Shown one piece after another: positions 10,415-21,979 of a stretch of DNA of 64,000 nucleotides. The stretch comes from Liolophura sinensis (taxonomy: Eukaryota > Mollusca > Polyplacophora > Chitonida > Chitonidae), in NCBI RefSeq assembly GCF_032854445.1, contig NC_088304.1, positions 33,350,810-33,414,809 on the forward strand, read 5' to 3'. The notes under the pieces were generated by a model. It was given only the letters and a program-made list of their open reading frames with translations. It was not told where the DNA came from and made no database searches. How positions within the stretch are numbered: the first letter of the stretch is position 1; each line of letters starts with the position of its first letter. The position numbers and the translations under genes are program-made.

Positions 10415-12124
10415 TGATTCCAATATGAGTCTAAAAGAGAAACGCCAGGTAATTAAACAAACAAACAAACGTGACTAACATGAGCTTATGTCTGCTAAAG
10501 TTGATGTACTATCCTAAGTCTACATGTAATAATGTACAGCTCCTATGGAGGGACTGTTGCAACCCGCTGCCATCATGGGTGGTCTGCAAAACCAGTGCGC
10601 TCGTTTGACAAAGAATCCGGAATCACGGATTCAAGACTGATGCTCAAGTTGATCCACAAAATTATACGTGCTCATAAAAAAGCAGCATGCCGAAGTAATG
10701 AGTGTATTAAACATGCCTCAGTCAGGGAATGTTTGGTGGCAGCGAAGTATGATTACGTAACCAATCATGAGAGGATCCATTTTCCCATGTATAATGTTCC
10801 GCATGGAGAGATTCCTTGTTCGTATTTGTTCCGGGTCGTTTTTGATGTGACTTTCTTGTACGACATTGTGAAACATTTTTTATATGGAATGTTGATACAG
10901 ATCGTCAGAAAAATACAGGACAATGCTGTACCCACCCCGCTCCCCTTTGTCCCTATATGTCGGTCTTGGATGAAATCGATCATCCGTCTTCATAAACCAG
11001 CAGCCCGGCCGTCTTCTGTCGTGTTCTTCTTTGGGACGCTAAATAGACTATAGTGTTTGCAGACTTTTCCAGTGTTGGCCGAGAGATAACCGTGACGGTT
11101 GGCCATCCAGTTCATCAGACATTGGTCGTGTTGTTGACGGTTTTATGTTTACCCAGGATAGTCCTTTTCAATTTCTCACATACGCTCAAATATAAGTATT
11201 CCGGGGGAATCGATAAACCCGTGCCGCTCAAGGAACTCGGACACGCTGGGCTTGAGGAAGATAACAAGGGTAGCGAGCCATCTGTCGCGCCCATAGACTA
11301 ATAATTGTACGCGAAAGTCTTATTGAACTGTTTGACAAACAGGTTTCCAGGAGGAAATGGTGTTGACGATGGTAGCCAGAAAAGGTCGGTCTGCCTGAGG
11401 GGTAAGTCATTGGTTGGACACTTCAATTCAAAGACGGACTGGATGTATGCTTAGCTGAGAATTGCCGTCTGATAATAATCGAAACACAGCAGTGCAAGGC
11501 TTCTCAGCCTGCCGGTTCACAAATGTTGACCGTCAGCGATTAAAGCTCAGATCTATAGTCCTTCCCTCTTTGCTCTCTCCTGTATGGCTTATCTCTTTTC
11601 CACGTCCCTCCACTCAAAAAATAATAATTGTAAAACACACACGCACTAGAATCTTGATGATGTGTAAAAACATATTCCCGACTAACACTTAAATCTAAAC
11701 CTGTCTCATAGAGTATATGCCCTTACTAGTACTACCTTACTAGATAATGCTTAACTATCATACGATTCTTTGAATATAATAAATCACTTCTGACTTAAGT
11801 CCAGATCTGATATATGATTTTAAATGTTATTGTGGGGACTTTTATGAGGATTAACATTTTGTGACTGATGACAAAACTTGGAGTACCGAACATTAATTGC
11901 GACGACAGTTTGAATCTGGACATGGCTTTTTTGGAGTCATTCCTTGCTTTCAGAAATAAAAATTTTAAAATGATAATAATGTGCGAAGTTTGATATAGAA
12001 ACAACAAAATCATGCAAAAAAGATTTTGTTTGTTTGGCGTTTGCCATTACAGCTTCTCAGATCACGACCGTGGCGTTACCTTGTGGCAGATTGGCGTGCA
12101 TTTTGCTACTATTTATGCATTTAC
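10415..12124. other. No recognisable gene
   Basis: A 173-codon plus-strand frame (10532-11053) has balanced composition and no repeats, but I recognise no motif and cannot support it as a gene. The rest holds only short frames. Confidence 0.45.
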
Positions 12125-12265
12125 ATGAACAGTTAGAACAAAACTCTAACTGAGGTAAATTGACAAAAGGCCGTATTTCACAGGTTACATTTGACCATTT
12201 GCCAACTATTACACTGTAGTCGCTGCTCTGGATTTGCTATCTAAGCTGTACATCTTTAATAGTGT
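12125..12265. repeat. Dispersed repeat R1, copy 2
   Basis: Aligns by eye with 2640-2790: 'ctaactgaggtaaattgaca', 'ggccgtatttcacaggttac', 'catttgccaactattacact' and 'gtcgctgctctggatttgct'. It is followed immediately by a G-run (about 12270-12298). Confidence 0.55.
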
Positions 12266-12305
12266 TGTCCCGCGGGGAGTGGAGGGGGGTGGGGGGCATC
12301 ACCGA

Positions 12306-12362
12306 TTGTAGTGAGTGAGTGAGTGCTTGGGGTTTAACGTCGTACTTAATAATTTTTCCAAA
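12306..12362 (-). mobile_element. SINE family 2, 3' fragment
   Basis: 'gagtgagtgagtgcttgggg' then 'tttaacgtcgtacttaataa' and 'tttttcca'. This matches the left end of the longer family-2 copy at 36593-36937. No tRNA-like part is present. Confidence 0.75.
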
Positions 12363-15300
12363 TGGTCTCCAAAACAAGTATCTATGTATTTATGGATTTT
12401 ATATGGATAGTGTCAGTAACTTTACTGAATGAAATAAGATCGTGTTTATTGTGAAAATATGTATTTTGATGAGGCTTCATTCACCGTACGCTTAAACCGT
12501 ACACAATATTAAAACAGCGGCATCAAAGAGAGGAAGATAAACGGTCAGGCTGTGAGAGAAAGGTAATTTGTAAGCTCATAGCCCTGATACCTAAGCTGTA
12601 AGTCAGATAAAACCAGCTGGGGGTCTTCCGCCCATTCAAGGTAAACACAGCGTTGCATCTCCTGTGCTTCGTGGATATCTAGGAACGATAACCCGGACAA
12701 TAAAAAAGAGTATCAAGCGGCAACCGGAAACAGCGCTAGGGCGCTACCTGCTATACAGGCGGTCAGATCAAAGAGTATACACCTGCAGGGATATATACAT
12801 TCCGACAGTAAACCTGTTTAATATCTACATGTAAAATTAGATTGTCAGCCTGGAATTCCGGCGCGGGCGGATTTCCGCTTTCTTCCGCGTATAAACATAG
12901 TACAGTAGATGGCAAATTAGAAGGCAGAAGAAAACTTAAGCGAAAGCCCACCTATAAATCTCTCCGCGCTGTGACGTGCTGACGCTTTATCATGTAGCAC
13001 GCTCATTACTGCGGCGAACAGTCCAAAAGACTCAATCAAGCATACTATTTCCAACACTATTCGTCTTAATTCCTCTACGTCTTGGATACACTAGCTGCAT
13101 TGTTTACCCTTTTCCGCTGACGTACATTTATCTTGGCGTAATCTTAGATACACGCTGACCTTTATCTATAGACTTGGGCTCTTGGTGTACACGCCAAGAT
13201 TGTTAATTAAATTTTACATGAAGCAAGAATCATTATGCTACATCGTCTTCTAGGCCAGGCTTCATTACCGGGTTGATCACGAGAGACAATAGTACATACA
13301 TTTAACATGACTAAGGATCACTTTCAAAGACATTTATAAACATTGCATTATGGTTTCCTTTGATCTGTTGTAGTATCAATGGTACGTAATTAACTGTGAA
13401 AGACATAATTTCTTGGCAATCTGCTTTTTCTGTCAGCGCCCATTTCCGAAGGACAAACGGAAAGTTTGATAAAAAGTTTCCGTGGAGATTTATAAATATA
13501 CATGTATGTTCTTGTCAAACTCTCGGGTTCAACTAACATGCAGTAAAACATAAAATAAACACGCAAATAGATAATTAAAACCATTGCTATTTGTATTATT
13601 GAGGTAAAAAGAGTTATGCATTGGTAACGAATCTATGGAGACAATTTCGCGTCTGTGGTTGATGTATTTATAAAGGCGAATCCGAACCACACACACTTTA
13701 TATAAAGATAAATGGTTATGGCAAGTGATCAACCCAGGGCGATACATGATAACGGCAAGCACTTGTACATTGACTGACCGACTGGCTGATTGACTGATTT
13801 AACGCCAGATACTCAGGACTTTTGCACTTATTCGATGGCGATCAAGAAAAGAGTGTTTCGAAGAGGTGAAATTTATAGTTAGGACTTTGGTTGGTATACA
13901 TGCGTAGGTTAATGTTTCCCATAAAATTTATGGCTTAATCGCATACATTTATATCCATTGATATAAGTACAAAAGTCAAACCCATTTATGCACATAAGTT
14001 CAAGTATAAGATAACGAAGACACTGTTCAGCCCAATCCCTGGGGATATACGATGAGAGGTATGCAAAGAGTGATTCGACTTGGATTTGTCCGACTAGCCG
14101 ATAATTCCCAGATGACCGCCCAATACCATTCTGGCTACGACGATGACATATTCCTTACAGCGTCCTCCTACGTAACACGGCACGGAAGTTGGGGCCTTAG
14201 GAGAACTTTAGTTTTAAGCCTTAGTCTCAGGATAAGTCTTTTTTGTACTTGTATCTGTTAGGCCACATATATACTCCTTGTTAAAAAATAAAGAAATTAA
14301 AGCCTTTCATGTATCCTGTAAGGAGGATTTAAGAGGGAAAACACACTTGAATAAATGGACCTTGAATGAGCAAGGCATCTTCTGTTCAAGACAGAATTGA
14401 ATATGCCAAAGAGTTATGTTCTCATCTTGTTTTGCAACACAATTCTGAATCTAATATACCAGGAAATACAGCTTGGTTCCATGCAAAATCTGGTCAGTTT
14501 TACCTGAATTGGAAATATGTCTTGTAAATGTACGAGGTTAAAAATATTGTCCGCCATCGACAATAATTTTATAGACTTTCCGTCGCCATAACATTGTTAT
14601 GCCGTGTAACTGGGAAAAGCCTCTAAACTTGTTTTAGTCCACTGCTTGGGATGGTTAAAATCTGACGTCTTCAGTTTATTTGATTTAATTATTTGATTGG
14701 TCTTTTCGCCATACTCACAAATGCCTTCAAATTAAGCCAATAAAGTAATCAATCAACTTTAGGCGTTCTTATTTCGCCACCAGGATCTCGTTTACATATA
14801 TGGCTCATTGTAACTTGTACATCCCGTACCAACTCTGCGAGGCTAGTATTATATGCTCAGTCTGAAAACGATTGTGGCTGCTTGATCCGCCATCTACATT
14901 CATATCGTTGTCAAAATCAGTAAGCTCCCTCTTATCCTGCCAACCGGGGGTTTAGCGTGGGGCTTTTACATCAGTGCGATAAAGCGCGGTCTTGTCTTGG
15001 CTCTTTCTCCTTTCCATGACTTGATCCCATTACGCGTTATTCAGATTTAAGCCGCCCGTAATCCAGCTCTTCGCTAGGCTTCGCTGTTGACGTTCACTTA
15101 ACTCCTTGCGCTGCTATCCTCGGCGAAAGAGACAGCGTTGTGCAGATGTGATAAATGGCGAGTTCAGCACCTCAACGAATGATACCATCTCGAGCCGAGC
15201 CTTCCCAATGTGGTCGCTCCAAGGTGTCAGACTTGGGTCAGGAAGCTTTAATCACCGCCTTTTTATTAGCTCTCACCAGTTGATCGCGTGCGATTCCCAC

Positions 15301-15550
15301 GGCTATTATCATTATCGTCAGCTTTTTCCTCTTTGTCGGTCATTTATAACGTGAAGGAACGTTCACTGTTAATGATTGCAGTTATACATAGGCGTTTATC
15401 CAAGATGTAACAGCCAAATCTCCACTATTGCGGTGCACTGGTGGGCCATACGCTTTGTCTTGCTTCACACTGAAGCATTTATACATGCAATACAAGTTGT
15501 GATAGAATTTAGATTGGGAATTTGCCTTGCTTCCTCACATATGATTCATT
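12363..15550. other. No recognisable gene
   Basis: About 3.2 kb without a recognisable coding sequence. Possible decayed SINE-1 scraps at about 13795-13850 ('acgccagatactcaggactt', 'attcgatggcgatcaag') and about 14685-14740 ('atttgattggtcttttcgcc'), both too diverged to call. Confidence 0.45.
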
Positions 15551-15672
15551 TACTTACTTATTTGATTATATACTCAAATATATTTCATTTATACAACGAC
15601 GGCCAGCATCGTGATGGGATGAAACCGGCCATGGGGAACCCACAACCATCCGCAGGTTGCTGGAAGGCTCCC
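15551..15672 (-). mobile_element. SINE family 1, fragment
   Basis: Core and part of the body: 'atatttcatttatacaacga', 'cggccagcatcgtgatggga' and 'cacaaccatccgcaggttgc'. Cut off before the tRNA-like head. Confidence 0.75.
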
Positions 15673-15835
15673 TGGATATAAATCATGGGCATATACACAA
15701 ATGGTACGAGTTGCAATAGAATTTGAATGGTTGAAATTGTCTTGCTCCCACCGGAATGACGCACAATTACAAATCAAACAAGCAGCAAAAGAGAATTTGA
15801 ATTATAATTTTTGAATTTGCCTCGCTCCTCCTGAT

Positions 15836-15915
15836 TTGATTTATTCATTTGATTGGTGTTTACGCCGTACTCAAGAATATTTCATTTATATGACGGCGGC
15901 CATCATAATGGCCAT
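15836..15915 (-). mobile_element. SINE family 1, 3' fragment
   Basis: 'gatttattcatttgattggt', 'gtttacgccgtactcaagaa' and 'tttatatgacggcggccatc'. The match ends after the core. About 165 bp from the previous fragment and in the same orientation. Confidence 0.75.
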
Positions 15916-17367
15916 CGATATGAAACATACAAACAGATGCTACAAATTGCAGTAGAACCTTATACTTGACGGAGCAAGATGCAGCAGCTAAATATAAGCT
16001 ACATTCCATAGCTAGTATGATGGATCAAATAAGCTTTAGCCTATAATTCTTCCCTAAAAGCATACATAAATGTTACAAGTTGCAAAAGACCATGATAAGG
16101 GATATTATACAGCTAGACTGTATAAATTATATAAGTTACAAAGCATGTAAAATATATGTGACACATGTAAAATATATGTGGCTTCAGGCTATACAGCGCT
16201 CTTGCATACAATAACAGTTATTCAAAAGAACATTGCAAAACACGGTTTGCATTCTCGATTTAGAGAAATAACTCCCTCCAGATTGGCTAAAATTGACATA
16301 ACATGGTGGCACTTTAGATATTATCTATGTTCAACAGCGATATCACAGAAATGAAAAGGTGAACTTTTTAATCTTTATGTAGGATTCTTTTTGATGCATG
16401 TATACATTTTGGTGTTTTAGTGCTGTCTTTTCTTTTAAAGTAACAGAAAACCATTAAAAGGTAAATACAGTTATTGTTGAATTTTATGTCGGGTTACATG
16501 AAGCATTTGGTTAATATTGCATATAGTCTTCTGTCATCTGCGCATAGACTCATGTCTACTCATGCACAGCCATCCCAACACAAGAAGTAGATTTGGAAAT
16601 CAATATAAATGTTGTCGTTGACGTTTAAACTACTCCAAAAGGATTTTCAAATCTAACTAAATTTCAATCAGTAAAGTTAGTTTTGGGTATAGATCCCCAT
16701 GGTCTTGCCACTGACTCTTGTTGAGGATTTCTTTCATTGTATTTACCATCTCATTTAATCTTTGCGAAATCATTAACAATATTTGTTGTTTCATAATAAT
16801 TCATTTTTTCAATAAATAACGTGTATTGAAAAGAGACACATACACAGTGATGCATTATGATATATTATACTCCATTATATCAGTTCCTCATGGTTTTATA
16901 CATCCGAATTTTAGAAATCCAATTTGATGAATTCATCCCCTTCTCTTAAGGTCTATAAAGTCAGTTGAATTACGTATGTTATGCATTGTCTCTTAATTTA
17001 GCCGTTGCTTTTTTAGAGGCAGCTGTGAAGCGATGGAACACAATGACCGACCCAAGCATTGGAGTTCCCAGACATAATTTATCCCACTGTTATCAGCAAT
17101 GAGTCTTCTGTATCGAGTATTGTATCCACATGTAGCAAACTCATGCTCATGTAAATGCTTTTGAAGTACTTTTTTCACAACAGCTGGTGGGTAATAATTT
17201 GCTGGTGCTAGTTGTAAGAGAATTTATTAGCTTTTCTCAACGCAACAGCGATTCGAGTTCAAACTGTATCATAATTGTGTTCTTGCAGTGTATGAGAATT
17301 ACCATTGTTAGTTTATCCCCCCCTCAACCCCGCAAAAAACAGGTTATATAGCTCAGGCGAGAACTAT
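15916..17367. other. No recognisable gene
   Basis: AT-rich unique sequence with a small tandem duplication at about 16147-16181 ('gtaaaatatatgtg' twice). No supportable coding sequence. Confidence 0.5.
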
Positions 17368-17525
17368 TTTTATTTGACAAATTTCAAGAATATTTCACTT
17401 ATACGACGGCGGCCAACCTCCCATGATGGGAGGATAGCGGGTAGAGCCTGGATAAAACTCACGACCATCCTCAGGTTGTTGTCAGACCTTTAGGCTATTA
17501 GATTTCCCATTACGGCAAACAGAGG
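17368..17525 (-). mobile_element. SINE family 1, partial
   Basis: 'tcaagaatatttcacttata' and 'cgacggcggccaacctccca', then 'gatgggaggatagcgggtag' and 'cacgaccatcctcaggttgt'. The tRNA-like head is lost. It directly abuts the pyrimidine-rich repeat that follows. Confidence 0.75.
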
Positions 17526-17589
17526 TGTCACATACATGTACAGTTATGTTTAGTCCAAGTGTAATGCGATTGTCAGAAATGTATGGACT

Positions 17590-17825
17590 GCCGTGGTTTT
17601 CTCCGGTCTTTGTTCGGTTTTCCTTTGGTCATTGTTCGTTTTTCTCCGGTATCTCCTCAGTTTTGTCCAGTCTTTGTTCGGTTCCCTTCGCTCCTTGCTC
17701 GGTTTTCTATGGTCTCTGTTCACTTCCATTTCCCCCGGTCTTTGCTCGGTTTCTTTCGGTCCTTGCTCGATTTTCTTCGAACTTTTTCTAGGTTTCCTTC
17801 TATCTCAGCCCGGTTTCCTAAGTCG
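17590..17825. repeat. Degenerate pyrimidine-rich tandem repeat, about 20-30-bp steps
   Basis: Irregular copies of 'cggtctttg(c/t)tcggtttcc' with spacing of roughly 20-30 bp. All three forward frames stay open for 78-89 codons as Phe/Leu/Ser-rich strings, the signature of a repeat rather than of coding. Confidence 0.8.
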
Positions 17826-17954
17826 TTGAACGTGTCAACTGACAGCCGTTGAACATGTCAACTTTCAAAAAACTAATCTGTTAAATTCAGCAGAAATTCT
17901 GTTGCCTGGGTGATGTTAGGATGTATTCTGTTATAGCAACAGGTTGTTCTGTTA

Positions 17955-18110
17955 AGCTGTGAGTTCAAGTCCGGTTCATTCCAACACTTCGGCAAACAAA
18001 CTGCGGATGGTCGTGGGTTTCTTCTCAAAATAGTTCTGGCGAACATCGTGTAAGTGAAATGTTGATGAGTACGGCGTAAAACACCAATCAAATAAATAAA
18101 TCAATAAAAT
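17955..18110 (+). mobile_element. SINE family 1, plus orientation
   Basis: Begins in the B-box-like 'gtgagttcaagtccggttca', then 'ctgcggatggtcgtgggttt' and 'gagtacggcgtaaaacacca', ending in atcaaataaataaatcaat. It sits opposite the minus-strand copy at 17368-17525, with the pyrimidine repeat between. Confidence 0.8.
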
Positions 18111-18119
18111 TTTGTCAAA

Positions 18120-18290
18120 TCAAGAACATATATTCTATTAATCCAACGTAAGTATTGTATTACAACAACAGATTATTATGTTAAATATTACACAGCATTA
18201 TGTTATAACAGAAGCCATGCTAGCATCACTCAGACAACAGACTTTATATTAAAACGAACAGATTATTTTTTTCAGTGAAGTATTCCATAT
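18120..18290. repeat. Dispersed repeat R3, copy 1
   Basis: Contains 'gctagcatcactcagacaac' and 'agactttatattaaaacgaa', closely matched at 20540-20590 ('ctagcatcgctgagacaaca', 'gactttcttttaaaatcaac'). The second copy lies just right of the 31-bp array, so the two copies flank the array at a distance. Confidence 0.6.
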
Positions 18291-19207
18291 AGTTCTGCTA
18301 ACTTAATAAATAGATATATATCTATATATATGAATAGGATAAATATGTTTTCAGATGGACAGTATTAATATAGGCATTTACTCCATTCATTATACAACAG
18401 TTCGCAAGAAAAATTCAAGAAATCTATCGTGCTGAAACACCATGAGCCATTTTGTTCTTCCCTTTTGAGAAAAATTTGATAGGCTTTTGTGTTCTATCGA
18501 TATGCAAAATAATTTCAGAAAAAGAGGTTTGTAACGACATTTGGGAGAGACCTGTTAGCCGTTAACGTGTAGTTAGCATGCATGCCTGCCATACAGTTCT
18601 TCTGTATCTGTCAAGACCCTTGTTTGTCGGCTTATACGAAACGTCGGCGACGAAGATGAATGTCTTTACAAGCCTGTCATATTATACCAATCAGCGTTCT
18701 CGTTAATAAGGTAGAAAAACTGGCACGTGCAGGCGCTAAAGAGGTCATTTCCAAGAGGAAACACAGCTTAAATTACACAGCAAGCACTCCAAGAATTGCA
18801 CTGAGAATCCCAGGTGTGGAAGTACAAAAAAACACCACCACCATTTGTTGACGCTTGTCACGCCTTTGCTGACTTCATAAACAATAAAGATCGACCCAGC
18901 CTAAGTAGCGGAAATTTGGAGAAAAAACTTCTGGCATTCTAGTAAGTTGATACTTAATTTCGAAAATCCTTCTTTCAAGCTTGTAACATGAATCTGTGTG
19001 GAGCAAAGTGCTTCCGTTCATCTTAACCCCCAACTTTATGGATATATTGATCGTAATATTTTTTTCTTCACTGTTGCTCAATGAGTAATTATTTTTAGTC
19101 TGGTGTAAGACGTTCCTTCTAAAGAAAGGAAGCCCCATTTTAGAGCTTTCAGACGATTTCATAGAATTATATAATTTGCATTTGTCTTACATTTACAACA
19201 TCATATA
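18291..19207. other. No recognisable gene
   Basis: Unique AT-rich sequence. The 95-codon minus-strand frame at 18875-19162 has no recognisable motif. Confidence 0.5.
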
Positions 19208-19322
19208 ATCGGGCAACCTGCAAATGATCGTGGGTTTCTCTTGGACTTTTATGCTTGATGGCGTCGCATAAGTGAAATATTAGTGAGTACGTCGTAAACA
19301 CCCATCAAAGAAAATAAATAAA
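19208..19322 (+). mobile_element. SINE family 1, fragment
   Basis: 'gggcaacctgcaaatgatcg', then 'tggcgtcgcataagtgaaat', 'gagtacgtcgtaaacaccca' and a aaataaataaatta tail. Head missing. Confidence 0.75.
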
Positions 19323-19817
19323 TTATAGGATTTCTTACAGTTTTTTTCTGCTCCGCGCTATTCTTGACTCATCATACACAGAATCTAAAGTCTTTATATA
19401 TGATTTGGCGTGGGCTAAAGGGGATCTGAAAGCGAATACAATGAGGGAAATTCGGAGGTGATGAAAATTGTCACCGATTCACCGATTTTGTTCCAGCTTT
19501 AGAGTAGAAGCACAATATTTATATTGCCGATCAAATGTTTTCTTACAATAAATTTTTGGTGTTTTTAGTTCGTACTCTAGCTGCATGATACAAAATGGTC
19601 GCATTTCCAGTGATTCGGCCAAGAGTCAGAAGAAAATTCATTTCAATCACTACGTTACAGCACAGTCATCTTCACACCATAAATGTACGTCATCAAAATC
19701 TAACAATGGCAACCTTTTTAACCTAATGTTTTGAAGCCGATAGTCACAGATCAGTTCGACCTACAGTTTAAAAACAGTAGTCAGTGTGGCTCAGCACTGC
19801 TCGGCTCGGTACTGCTT

Positions 19818-20463
19818 AAATCTATAATGTGTTTAGTCGGTACTGCTTAACTGTAAGGTGTCTAGTCGGTACTGCTTAACTCTACAAGGTGTCTAGTCGG
19901 TACTGCTTAACTCTATAAGGTGTCTAGTCGGTACTGCTTAACTCTATAAGGTGTCTAGTCGGTACTGCTTAACTCTATAAGGTGTCTAGTCGGTACTGCT
20001 TAACTCTACAAGGTGTCTAGTCGGTACTGCTTAACTCTATAAGGTGTCTAGTCGGTACTGCTTAACTCTATAAGGTGTCTAGTCGGTACTGCTTAACTCT
20101 ACAAGGTGTCTAGTCGGTACTGCTTAACTCTATAAGGTGTCTAGTCGGTACTGCTTAACTCTACAAGGTGTCTAGTCGGTACTGCTTAACTCTACAAGGT
20201 GTCTAGTCGGTACTGCTTAACTCTACAAGGTGTCTAGTCGGTACTGCTTAACTCTATAAGGTGTCTAGTCGGTACTGCTTAACTCTATAATGTGTTTAGT
20301 CGGTACTGCTTAACTCTATAAGGTGTCTAGTCGGTACTGCTTAACTCTACAAGGTGTCTAGTCGGTACTGCTTAACTCTATAAGGTGTCTAGTCGGTACT
20401 GCTTAACTCTATAAGGTGTCTAGTCGGTACTGCTTAACTCTATAAGGTGTCTAGTCGGTACTA
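19818..20463. repeat. 31-bp satellite-like array, 21 units
   Basis: Near-perfect 31-bp units containing 'tagtcggtactgcttaactc' and then 'ta(t/c)aaggtgtc'. Unit 2 is 2 bp short ('ctgtaagg'). Most variation is one C/T site (tacaa or tataa), plus a rarer variant with 'aatgtgttt'. Reading units as X (aatgtgttt), Y (short), C or T gives X Y C T T T C T T C T C C C T X T C T T T. The low divergence implies recent amplification. Confidence 0.97.
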
Positions 20464-21100
20464 GACACACATATTATGTTAACTGAACCAAACGATTCTA
20501 TTCGACTAACAGGACATTATGTTGAATATGATACATTCTAGCATCGCTGAGACAACAGACTTTCTTTTAAAATCAACAGGTTAATTTTTGGCGTGTACAT
20601 TATGATCAATGATGTTGTGTTAGTTGCAGCAAACACTACTGGCAACGTTGTTAGCAAGTTTTCCATGTGAATGAACAAACCGTTAATAGTTTTGTTTCAT
20701 ACAAAGCTATACACCGGTAACGTTGCTTGTATTATACTTTTGTACAAATAATGCATATCATAAATTTACAGATTATTGCCGTTGTTGACAATTGGGACAC
20801 TTTAGGATAGCTGGGCTCATAAATGACAACAAAATAATGCTCAAATCGACATTAAACACGTATTTAAAATGTTGGCGTCCAACCCAAGATTTGCATGCTA
20901 CTTGTAAAATCGATAAAAAGAAACCATTCATAATCGATTTCGTTTTCGACGCATCATTAATGCAAATCCCCAATAGCACACTACGTCCTTGAAGTAAAAG
21001 TTGATCGCGTCAAAAAAAAAATAATAAAAAGCAGTAGTCATCGAATGCCAATTTTACATCGCGAGGATAAGATATTTAAGGTTACGCAATCTGATTTTGC
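20464..21100. other. Flank of the 31-bp array; includes R3 copy 2
   Basis: R3 copy 2 lies at about 20500-20600. The rest shows no recognisable gene. A frame at 20792-20992 is open on both strands, so it is not informative. Confidence 0.45.
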
Positions 21101-21119
21101 GGTTCAAACTGCCTTCTAA

Positions 21120-21560
21120 ATGAAATATGTGTAGGGCGTCTTTTCGTAGTTTTATTGCAGCTTTCAGAACTATAAATTTAATCGGAACTCGTTTTATCAA
21201 GCTACATATCTGTTTCAATGTACGTTATAACTGGCCTCCTTTAGTAGCAACGGTAACCATAACAAACTCATATATCCATCCGTCATTAACATTAACTAGT
21301 ATCAATACCCTGTTCTCAGTAATAACAAATTTTCCCCGATGCGCCATCATTCCGCGGAGAGTTATTTAGTGCCATGTGTATATCCGGAATTCTCGCATCC
21401 CGCATGTTAGTCTCATTATACACGCTCAAGTCGCGGAACAAAGACCGTATCTGCTACCATAACAACGCCTGTCAGCCTGCCAACCTTTTCTGCGAAACTA
21501 GTGGGTATTTCAATTAGCAGTTCAGGTTTCATTCGATCTAATATGTACTAGGTTTAAAAG
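21120..21560. repeat. Left (3'-side) block of duplicated unit, copy A
   Basis: Diverged counterpart of 24030-24960 and 30880-31830. Shared words include 'gagttatttag', 'atatccgg', 'gtcagtctc/t', 'cacactcaagtcg', 'acaacgcctgtcag', 'ccaacctttt' and 'ggtatttcaat'. It precedes gene-like copy A in the same order as the better-preserved blocks precede copies B and D. Confidence 0.6.
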
Positions 21561-21979
21561 GAAATAAATCAACATCTATATTGGCCTAGGTATATCTGTA
21601 TCTTTTACTTGTAAATAAAATTATGTGTGTCAGTAAGTAATAATAAGTATATAGACAGAGGCAACCAACAACAACAACATATCAGAAATAAAGCAGCCTT
21701 TACCGTGACAGCGTGTTGAAAACTGACAAATGACCAAAATCTTAATCTTAAAATATCCGTACTTTACTTTATTTTCCCCAGAGCTACCACAAAAAGAATA
21801 AAATGTTTTAATCTAAATTGCCATTTTGAAATTTTGCTCAAAGAATCAAACATAGTCCTTTTGCTGTCCAGCTATGTACACTATAGTGAGAACTAGACAA
21901 CTTTACCCAGTCAACAACGCCTACATTCATGTTAAGCGTAGGTCTTGTTTTTTGTTTGTTTGAGGTTTTTTTCAACTAG

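Noticed and set aside
17525-17852. Phe/Ser/Leu-rich frames open in all three forward phases
   Set aside because: Product of a degenerate pyrimidine-rich tandem repeat; no frame is favoured.
19818-20463. CRISPR-like regular array
   Set aside because: Units are head-to-tail with no unique spacers, in a eukaryotic genome; this is a minisatellite.
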